Part shown: positions 8,225-13,242 of the stretch, piece after piece
Position numbering within the stretch: the stretch's first letter is position 1
Layout of the letters: every line of letters starts with the position of its first letter
From: an uncultured Clostridia bacterium
GTDB taxonomy: Bacteria > Bacillota > Clostridia > Oscillospirales > CAG-272
Length of the DNA stretch: 13,242 bases
Direction: 5' to 3'
Assembly: GCA_937898155.1 (NCBI GenBank)
Contig: CALEJO010000109.1
Span: forward strand, 1 to 13,242
Made by a program: the position numbers and the translations under genes
The notes under the pieces: model-generated
Told to the model about the DNA's origin: nothing
Database searches by the model: none
What the model saw: only the letters and a program-made list of their open reading frames with translations

Positions 8225-9103
8225 TTACGATTTGAGAGATTGATAGAAGTCCGTCACGCGTTTGAGCCGCTTGCTGACCTGCGAGCGGGAGATCGGCGGC
8301 TCGTGGAGCGCACCGAGCTCGGCGGCGGTGACGTCGTCGTGTTCGAGCCGCAGTTTCGCGGTGACGCGGACAGGCGCGGGCAGTTTTTCAAAAGCGCCCA
8401 TATCGATCAGCGCACGGATCGCGGTGATCTGATCCGCCGCGGCGTTGACGGTTTTGGAGAGATTGGCAAACTCGAAATTCGCCTGCCGATTGACCTCGCG
8501 TCGCTTTTCTTTGAGCATTTGCGCGTTCATCACGGCAAATGAGGCGGCGTTGGCACCGATATACGAGAGAAAATATTCGACACTTTCCGCGTCGCGGTAA
8601 TAAAGAATCTGCTCGCCGCGCCGCACCGAGAGCTTCGGCAGACGGAAATGCGACGTGAGAAGCACCGCCGTGTCGCAGGCGAGGTCGGCGTCGGGCGTGG
8701 ACATTTCGACGCGAAACGATTTTTCGGGCGGATTGACAAAGCCCGATGCCAAAAAGACGCCGCGAAAGAACGCCGCACCGCATTTTTCACACGCGAAAAA
8801 TTCGCGCCGCACCGTGCGGGCGTCGGGCGGAAAGACCGCGCAGACGAACGCGCAGTCGCTTCCCGTGATCTCGGTTTTATAGAACAGCCCTGACTTTTTC
8901 ACCTGCACGTCGAGACGGAAGCGCGAGCGGATGAGAAAAGCAAACGCTTCGGCGACGCTTTCGATCTCGGTCGAGAACGCGATCTGCTTGTCCGTCGGCT
9001 GTGCCGTAAAGAGAAGCATGCCGTAAAGCATCGCGTCGCGGCAACATTCTTTTTCGGGAAGCTCGCGCGCGAGCGCATCTTTGACTTCGCTGGAAAATGA
9101 CAT
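8225..9103 (-). CDS. whiA: DNA-binding protein WhiA
   Basis: WhiA is a conserved Gram-positive DNA-binding protein: a sporulation regulator in Streptomyces and a division/chromosome-segregation factor in Bacillus. The 292 residues are slightly short of the usual 310 or so. The N-terminal domain starts SFSSEVKDALA. A degenerate LAGLIDADG-like domain lies about 105-190 and includes EKCGAAFFRGVFLASGFVN. The signature RQANFEFANLSKTVNAAADQITAIR (206-230) leads into the C-terminal helix-turn-helix, ending with PPISRSQVSKRLKRV near 269-283. The ATG at 9103 follows AAAAGGAG, 11 bases after the murB stop, and dnaE starts 15 bases downstream, so the three are one operon. Its usual partners yvcK and rapZ, often found between murB and whiA, are absent. 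It ends with TAA. Identification is secure. Confidence 0.95.
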   Translation of the reverse strand: MSFSSEVKDALARELPEKECCRDAMLYGMLLFTAQPTDKQIAFSTEIESVAEAFAFLIRSRFRLDVQVKKSGLFYKTEITGSDCAFVCAVFPPDARTVRREFFACEKCGAAFFRGVFLASGFVNPPEKSFRVEMSTPDADLACDTAVLLTSHFRLPKLSVRRGEQILYYRDAESVEYFLSYIGANAASFAVMNAQMLKEKRREVNRQANFEFANLSKTVNAAADQITAIRALIDMGAFEKLPAPVRVTAKLRLEHDDVTAAELGALHEPPISRSQVSKRLKRVTDFYQSLKS

Positions 9104-9114
9104 ATCGGCTCCTT

Positions 9115-10002
9115 TTATCGTTCGGGAACGAGGATGATTTCGGGTTCGAGGAAAATGCCCGTTTTCGCTTGGACGACCTTTTGCACGTGCGAAACGAGCG
9201 CGAGAAAATCGGCGGCGGTCGCACCGCCGCGGTTGATGAGAAAGCCCGCGTGCTTCTCCGAGACTTCGGCACCGCCGATGCGCGTGCCTTTCAGCCCCGC
9301 ATCTTCGATCAGCGCGCCCGCGAAATGCCCTTCGGGACGCTTAAATACGCTGCCGAGACTCGGAAATTCGAGGGGCTGCTTTTCTTTTCGTGCGACCATA
9401 TTTTTTTCGCAGGCAGCGCGCACCGTTTTCGGCGCGGATTCCGTCAGCGCGAACGTCGCGGAGAGCAGGATGTCGCCCGTGCGGCGATAGACGCTCTGCC
9501 GATAGCCGAAGCCGTGTTCCGCCGCTTCGCGCGTGAGCGGCTCGCCGTCGTGCAGACAGACGGAGCGGAGCAGCACGTCGGAGATCTTCCCGCCGTAAGC
9601 GCCCGCGTTCATATAGACGGCGCCGCCGACGGTGCCCGGGATGCCATAAGCAAATTCGAGCCCCGAAAGCCCGCGGTTTGCCGCTTCCGCGGCGAGCGCG
9701 GTCAGCGAAACGCCGCACGCGGCACGGATGGTCGTGCCGTCCCACACCGTTTCTTTCATGCGGTTCGTGACGATCACGACGCCGCGATAGCCCGCGTCGG
9801 AGAAAAGCGTGTTGGAGGCATTGCCGAGCACCATATGGCGCATGCCTCTCTTTCGGAGCGCGGTAAGAAGCGCGATGAGAGCCGCTTCCGTCCGCGGAAA
9901 CGCGACAAGGTCCGCCGGTCCGCCGATGCGGACAGAGGAGTGCAGGGAAAGCGGCTCGTTTTGCCGAAATTCCACGTCGGCAATCTCAAAAAGCGGATTC
10001 AT
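9115..10002 (-). CDS. murB: UDP-N-acetylenolpyruvoylglucosamine reductase
   Basis: FAD enzyme that uses NADPH to reduce UDP-GlcNAc-enolpyruvate to UDP-MurNAc, the second committed step of peptidoglycan precursor synthesis in the cytoplasm. At 295 residues it is the short type IIa form usual in Bacillota. The FAD-binding segment has SSVRIGGPAD (22-31), VLGNASNTLFSD (58-69) and GLEFAYGIPGTVGGAVYMNAGAYGG, spanning 114-138. The catalytic serine is S218 in GSVFKRP, YRQS at 167-170 supplies the conserved Tyr and Arg, and the C-terminal LEPEI carries the conserved glutamate E288. The ATG at 10002 is preceded by a perfect AAAAGGAGG, and an extended -10 promoter lies at 10042-10050, making murB the first gene of the murB-whiA-dnaE operon. 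It stops with TAA. No anomalies. Confidence 0.97.
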   Translation of the reverse strand: MNPLFEIADVEFRQNEPLSLHSSVRIGGPADLVAFPRTEAALIALLTALRKRGMRHMVLGNASNTLFSDAGYRGVVIVTNRMKETVWDGTTIRAACGVSLTALAAEAANRGLSGLEFAYGIPGTVGGAVYMNAGAYGGKISDVLLRSVCLHDGEPLTREAAEHGFGYRQSVYRRTGDILLSATFALTESAPKTVRAACEKNMVARKEKQPLEFPSLGSVFKRPEGHFAGALIEDAGLKGTRIGGAEVSEKHAGFLINRGGATAADFLALVSHVQKVVQAKTGIFLEPEIILVPER

Positions 10003-10041
10003 TTCGCGCCTCCTTTTCCATAATTATTATAATCCATCTTC

Positions 10042-10050
10042 ATTATAACA
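10042..10050 (-). promoter_or_regulatory. Extended -10 promoter of the murB-whiA-dnaE operon
   Basis: The minus strand shows TGTTATAAT, a perfect extended -10 element, with no good -35 upstream (normal for this type). Transcription should start near 10035, about 33 bases before the murB ATG. A second TATAAT at 10026-10031 is closer to the start and less likely. The crp-like promoter diverges from this one. Confidence 0.7.
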
Positions 10051-10088
10051 AGAAATACGCAAAAATGCTACCCTTTTTCAAAAAAATC

Positions 10089-10117
10089 TTGACAAATTCC
10101 CACCTTTGCGCTATCAT
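10089..10117 (+). promoter_or_regulatory. Strong promoter of the regulator-ABC transporter operon
   Basis: Consensus TTGACA (10089-10094) and TATCAT (10112-10117) are separated by exactly 17 bases. Transcription should start near 10124, inside the inverted repeat, about 40 bases before the regulator ATG. Confidence 0.85.
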
Positions 10118-10122
10118 AAAAC

Positions 10123-10138
10123 TGTTCCAAACGGAACA
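10123..10138. promoter_or_regulatory. Candidate operator: inverted repeat TGTTCC-N4-GGAACA
   Basis: A perfect inverted repeat with 6-base arms and a 4-base spacer (AAAC) sits directly on the predicted transcription start, where binding would block transcription. The spacing resembles Crp/Fnr-type two-fold sites, and the adjacent gene encodes such a regulator, so negative autoregulation is plausible. Binding is inferred. Confidence 0.55.
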
Positions 10139-10163
10139 CTTTTTTAAAGGAAGAGGAAAAACG

Positions 10164-10835
10164 ATGACGACGGAACGAAAAACGGCACTTTTGCGGGAAA
10201 CGGCGCTGTTCGCCGCCATGTCCGCGCAGACCGAAAAGACGCTGACGGCGCTTCCGACGACGGGCTTTGAAACGGGTGCGGTGATCGACACGGGCTTGCG
10301 GCTCGCGGTGGTGCTTGCGGGCAAGGTTTCGATTTACGGAAAGGACGGCAAGGGAAGTGTCTTATTGAATCGCGTCGGACCGGGCGAAATCTTCGGCGCG
10401 GCGGGCGTTTTCTGCGACAAAATGAGCGCGGTCACCGTGCCGGTCGCGTCCGCGAAGTGCGAACTGCTTTTGCTCGACCGAGAAACGCTCGAATTCATCC
10501 TGCAAACCGATTTTTCCGTTGCGCGCGCATATATCGGCTTTCTTTCGGAAAAAATCCATTTTCTGAACCGAAAGATCGCCTCTTTCACCGCGTCGCGGTC
10601 CGACGAGGCGCTCGCGGAGTATCTTCTTCGCCACGCCGACGAAACCGGACGCGTGACAGTCAACCGCGCACGGCTTGCTTCGATTTTGAACGTCGGGCGC
10701 ACGACGCTTTACCGCGCGATGGACCTTCTCGTCGCGCGCGGCGCGATCCGCACGGTGCGGGGCGGAATCGAAATTCTCGATCGGACGATGCTTTCCGACC
10801 GTGCCGGCAACGCCGGAGAAAGGATAAAAGGATGA
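10164..10835 (+). CDS. Crp/Fnr-family transcriptional regulator
   Basis: A 223-residue dimeric regulator, probably controlling its own operon. The N-terminal cyclic-nucleotide-like beta-roll covers about 10-115, with VVLAGKVSIYGKDGKGS (49-65) and GPGEIFGAAGVF (72-83). The cAMP contacts of E. coli CRP (Glu, then Arg-Ser) are not kept: the equivalent stretch reads GAAG and later DKMSA, so cAMP is unlikely to be the ligand. There is no N-terminal cysteine cluster as in FNR; only C84 and C99 are present. A long dimer helix (about 117-150) leads to a winged helix-turn-helix (about 163-200) with recognition helix NVGRTTLYRAMDLL. The ATG at 10164 follows AAAGGAAGAGG. The stop TGA overlaps the next gene's ATG (ATGA), so the two are coupled. 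The signal sensed is unknown. Confidence 0.9.
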   Translation: MTTERKTALLRETALFAAMSAQTEKTLTALPTTGFETGAVIDTGLRLAVVLAGKVSIYGKDGKGSVLLNRVGPGEIFGAAGVFCDKMSAVTVPVASAKCELLLLDRETLEFILQTDFSVARAYIGFLSEKIHFLNRKIASFTASRSDEALAEYLLRHADETGRVTVNRARLASILNVGRTTLYRAMDLLVARGAIRTVRGGIEILDRTMLSDRAGNAGERIKG

Positions 10836-11794
10836 AAAAAACAGTAGTTTTGCTTTTGGCGGCGACGATTCTGACCGCGCTTTTGCTCTGCGCGGGATGC
10901 GGCGCGGACACGGCGGTGCCGCGTGTCATAACGCTCAAAGGTCCGACGGGAATGGGCATGGCATATTTGATGAAAGAGCAAGCGGAGGACTATACTTTTT
11001 CGCTGGCGGCGGAGCCGACGGAGGTGCAGGCGGCGCTGATCGCGGGGCAGGCGGACATCGCCGCGCTTCCGCTCAATCTCGCGGCGGTCCTCTCGAACAA
11101 AGGGGAAGATATTCGTTTCGCGGCGATCAATACGCTCGGCGTTCTGTATCTGCTCGAAAACGGCGATTCCGTGACGTCCCTATCGGACCTGCGCGGTAAA
11201 ACGATCTACGCGACAGGCAAGGGCTCGACGCCGCAATACGTTCTCGAATATCTGCTCACGAAAGCGGGCATTGACCCCGCGCACGACGTGACGATTGAAT
11301 ATCTGACCGAGCACGCGGAACTGGCGACAAAGCTCGCCGCGAACGACGCGGCGATCGGGATGCTTCCCGAGCCGAATGTGACGGTGGCGCTGACCACGGC
11401 GGCGAAAGGCGGCAACGCCACTTTGCGCGTGGCGCTCGATCTGACCGAGGAATGGAATCGGCTCGGAGAAGGGGAGCTTGCACAGGGGTGCATCGCCGTG
11501 CGCGGCGCGTTCTGGGACGAGCATCCGGAGGCGGTCGAACGGTTTTTGCGGGACTACGCGCGCTCCGTGGAACGCGTCAACGCGTCCCCTGCGGAGGCGG
11601 CGGAGCTGATCGCGTCATTCGGCATCGTGCCGAGCGCGGCGCTTGCCGAAAAGGCGATCCCGAACTGTCATATCGTGTGCATCACGGGGGACGATGGCGC
11701 GGCGCTCGCCGAAGCCAACCTCTCGGTGCTGTTCGCGGCAAATCCGAAGTCGATCGGCGGCGTAATGCCGAAACGGGAGTTTTATGGAAAATAA
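10832..11794 (+). CDS. ABC transporter substrate-binding lipoprotein (NMT1/SsuA-like fold)
   Basis: Extracytoplasmic solute receptor that delivers an unidentified small molecule to the permease encoded next. Of 320 residues, the first 23 form a lipoprotein signal ending LLCAGC, with lipidation at C23. The mature protein opens with LKGPTGMGMAYLM (35-47). It also has GQADIAALPLNLAAVL (72-87), INTLGVLYLLENG (99-111), LRGKTIYATGKGSTPQYVL (120-138), MLPEPNVT (177-184) and a C-terminal NPKSIGGVMP (304-313). This combination recalls a well-conserved clostridial receptor family within the nitrate/sulfonate/thiamine-precursor superfamily. I cannot name the ligand; family names such as taurine or nitrate would be guesses. 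The ATG overlaps the regulator's TGA, and the TAA stop lies inside the permease start (11-base overlap), so translation is tightly coupled. Confidence 0.92.
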   Translation: MKKTVVLLLAATILTALLLCAGCGADTAVPRVITLKGPTGMGMAYLMKEQAEDYTFSLAAEPTEVQAALIAGQADIAALPLNLAAVLSNKGEDIRFAAINTLGVLYLLENGDSVTSLSDLRGKTIYATGKGSTPQYVLEYLLTKAGIDPAHDVTIEYLTEHAELATKLAANDAAIGMLPEPNVTVALTTAAKGGNATLRVALDLTEEWNRLGEGELAQGCIAVRGAFWDEHPEAVERFLRDYARSVERVNASPAEAAELIASFGIVPSAALAEKAIPNCHIVCITGDDGAALAEANLSVLFAANPKSIGGVMPKREFYGK

Positions 11795-12566
11795 CAAAAA
11801 ATCTTTGCTCCGCGCATGGTTGCGGACGATCCTATGTCTGATCTTCTGGTTCCTCATCTGGTGGGCGCTCGCGCTTGCCGTGTCACGCGCCGTCGTGCTT
11901 CCGACGCCGTTTGCCGTGGCGAAACGGATCGCGGCGCTTTTGCCGGAGCCGACATTCTGGCGCACGTGCGCGTCGTCGCTCGTCCGCATTTTCGCGGGGC
12001 TTTTGCTCGGTTTATTTACAGGCATTTTGCTGGCGGCGCTCTCGGTGTGCAGTCGCGTCGCGGACGCGCTTCTGACACCGCTGATCACGGTCGTCAAAGC
12101 GACACCGGTCGCCTCCGTGATCCTTTTGATGCTCTTTATCCTCGGCAAGAGCGCGGTGCCTGTGATCGCGGCGTGGCTGATGGTGATTCCGATCGTTTAT
12201 ATGAACGGCAAGCGCGGCATCGAGTCGGTGCCGCGGGAGCAAAAAGAGGTCGCGCAAGTCTATCGTCTTGGCTTTGGCAAACGGCTGAAAACGATGATCA
12301 TTCCTGCTTTTTTGCCCTATTTTTCGGCGGCGTGCCGGTCGGCGCTCGGGCTTGCGTGGAAAGCGGGGATCGCGGCGGAGGTGATCTGCTCGCCGGATCA
12401 TTCGATCGGCGGAATGCTGTCGGATGCCAAAATTTATCTGGAATCGGAAGACCTTTACGCATGGACGGTCATCGTGATTCTATTGAGTATTCTGATCGAA
12501 AAAGGGCTGGTCGCTCTGCTCGCGCATTTTACGCAAAAGGAGGGGAATGCCGATGCTACGGTTTGA
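11784..12566 (+). CDS. ABC transporter permease (TauC/SsuC-like)
   Basis: A 260-residue integral membrane subunit that forms the transport channel with the ATPase encoded next. About six hydrophobic segments are visible, near residues 13-36, 66-88, 97-120, 124-141, 176-200 and 226-247. The cytoplasmic EAA loop that docks on the ATPase is clear at about 151-175 (REQKEVAQVYRLGFGKRLKTMIIPA: the glutamate, then the glycine and I-x-P at standard spacing). VVKATPVASVILL upstream and GLAWKAGIAAEVI downstream are typical of the nitrate/sulfonate/taurine permease group. The start overlaps the receptor gene by 11 bases and has only a weak GGGAG site, so coupling is likely. It stops with TGA, 14 bases into the chosen ATPase gene. 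Substrate unknown. Confidence 0.93.
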   Translation: MENNKKSLLRAWLRTILCLIFWFLIWWALALAVSRAVVLPTPFAVAKRIAALLPEPTFWRTCASSLVRIFAGLLLGLFTGILLAALSVCSRVADALLTPLITVVKATPVASVILLMLFILGKSAVPVIAAWLMVIPIVYMNGKRGIESVPREQKEVAQVYRLGFGKRLKTMIIPAFLPYFSAACRSALGLAWKAGIAAEVICSPDHSIGGMLSDAKIYLESEDLYAWTVIVILLSILIEKGLVALLAHFTQKEGNADATV

Positions 12567-13143
12567 CGGAATTGAAAAATAGTTCGGCGAAAAGGCGGTT
12601 TTGCGTGTCGCGACGCTGACGGTGGAAACGGGCAAGATCGCCGCGCTGTGCGGGCAGTCCGGCTCCGGCAAATCAACGCTTCTCCGCATCGCGGCGGGGC
12701 TGGAAACGGCGGACGCGGGAACAGTGGCGGCAGACGGCAAAATAGCGTTCGTTTTCCCCGAGCCGCGGCTCTATCCGACGCTCACCGTGACGGAAAATGT
12801 GGCGCTCGTGATGCGCGGCAAATGCGCGGAAAACGAGAAACGCGCAAATGAAATCCTTGACGCGCTCGGGCTTTCGGAGGCGAAATCGCTTTCTCCGCGC
12901 GAACTTTCGAGCGGTATGGCGGCGCGCGTCTCTTTGGCGCGGGCGATTGCGTTTGACGCGGACGTTTATCTCCTTGACGAGCCGTTTTCGCGGCTCGACG
13001 AGGAAATCAAAGCGAAGGTGATGGCATATTGTTTCGCGTTTCTGCGCGAAAAAACGGTGCTTTTCATTACGCACGATCCACAGGAGGCGGAACGCGCGGA
13101 CGAGGTATTTTTCTTGCGGGAGGGAAAGATCGAAAAAGCATAA
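12553..13143 (+). CDS. ABC transporter ATP-binding protein with one in-frame TAG at codon 10
   Basis: ATPase subunit of the same uptake system. Read through TAG it is 196 residues, shorter than the usual 240-260 of the TauB/SsuB group. The ATG at 12553 has GGAGG nine bases upstream; the ATG at 12547 is too close. The first codons give MLRFDGIEK, then TAG (12580-12582), then FGEKAVLR. This is the normal first strand and A-loop of an ABC ATPase (K-x-F/Y-G), so the frame before the TAG belongs to the protein. Walker A is GQSGSGKST (34-42), the signature LSSGM (118-122), Walker B VYLLDEP (138-144), and the switch histidine H174. The Q-loop glutamine is replaced by proline (VFPEPRLYP, P69). A restart at TTG 12601 would lose the A-loop aromatic. 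It stops with TAA before a terminator. Whether it is active is unsure. Confidence 0.85.
12580..12582 (+). other. In-frame TAG (amber) codon near the start of the ABC ATPase gene
   Basis: The codons read ATT GAA AAA TAG TTC GGC GAA. The TAG replaces the variable residue in the K-x-F-G A-loop motif, where many polar residues occur in the family. The frame is otherwise open for the whole gene. This is the second such codon in the window, after the one in dnaE. Confidence 0.9.
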
Positions 13144-13152
13144 GGAAATAGG

Positions 13153-13181
13153 AAAAAGGTCGGCGCACGCCGACCTTTTTT
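13153..13181 (+). terminator. Intrinsic terminator of the regulator-ABC operon
   Basis: A perfect 12-bp stem (13153-13164 with 13169-13180) contains GGTCGGC and a GCAC loop and ends in a T-run. It lies ten bases after the ATPase stop codon. Confidence 0.9.
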
Positions 13182-13195
13182 ACGGGAAACGCCAA

Positions 13196-13222
13196 CTTTT
13201 TCTTTGACGGGCAAAGAAAAAG
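13196..13222. repeat. Perfect inverted repeat at the right edge, function unknown
   Basis: CTTTTTCTTTG (13196-13206) and its exact complement (13212-13222) flank ACGGG. The stem is AT-rich, has no T-run after it, and follows a good terminator, so it does not look like a second terminator. It could be one copy of a dispersed intergenic repeat; only one copy is in the window. Confidence 0.5.
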
Positions 13223-13242
13223 ATTGCAAAAAGAAAGCCCGC

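Noticed and set aside
5177..8542. Very long open frame on the plus strand opposite dnaE and whiA
   Set aside because: It is an antisense shadow caused by G+C-rich codon use. The translation is low in complexity and rich in Arg and Asp, with no recognisable motif, while the opposite strand encodes full conserved proteins.
10018..10163. Riboswitch or attenuator upstream of murB or the regulator
   Set aside because: The leaders are only about 30-40 bases long and contain promoters and one short operator-like repeat, with no room for a structured aptamer.
1..13242. CRISPR array, tRNA, rRNA or insertion sequence
   Set aside because: No spaced direct repeats, cloverleaf-like sequences, transposase motifs or terminal repeats were seen on either strand by eye.

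Overview
The window looks like a piece of a Bacillota chromosome, most likely an anaerobic Clostridia lineage. Genes are G+C-rich, intergenic promoters are AT-rich and of sigma-A type, and ribosome binding sites are strong AGGAGG types. The murB-whiA-dnaE order and a DUF4358/DHHW/MBOAT cassette fit such an organism. The finer taxonomic placement is inference. No mobile element, CRISPR array, tRNA or rRNA is visible, and no gene-free stretch exceeds about 205 bases.

Layout. (1) 1-2669, minus strand: a three-gene unit of a lipoprotein (probable DUF4358), a DHHW/AlgX-like SGNH acyltransferase and an AlgI-like MBOAT acyltransferase cut by the left edge. It probably O-acylates an exported glycan. 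(2) 2876-3904, minus: gapA as a single gene with its own promoter and terminator. (3) 4109-4567, plus: a small methionine-rich helical protein, divergent from gapA. A hairpin at 4566-4597 separates it from the convergent dnaE. (4) 4607-10002, minus: murB-whiA-dnaE, which makes cell wall precursor, a DNA-binding division/chromosome protein and the replicative polymerase. (5) 10164-13143, plus: an operon of a Crp/Fnr-family regulator, an ABC substrate-binding lipoprotein, a permease and an ATPase. Its strong promoter is followed by a perfect inverted repeat that may be the regulator's own operator.

The most striking observation is that two otherwise intact, conserved genes each carry one in-frame TAG codon: dnaE at 5705-5707 and the ABC ATPase at 12580-12582. 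In both, the same reading frame continues directly into conserved sequence with no frameshift. All eleven genes whose ends are visible stop with TAA (7) or TGA (4), and none with TAG. This pattern suggests that UAG is read as an amino acid here, by codon reassignment or efficient suppression, with glutamine as one plausible reading. The competing explanations are two nonsense mutations or consensus errors, and this window cannot settle the matter. No suppressor tRNA or release-factor gene lies in the window.
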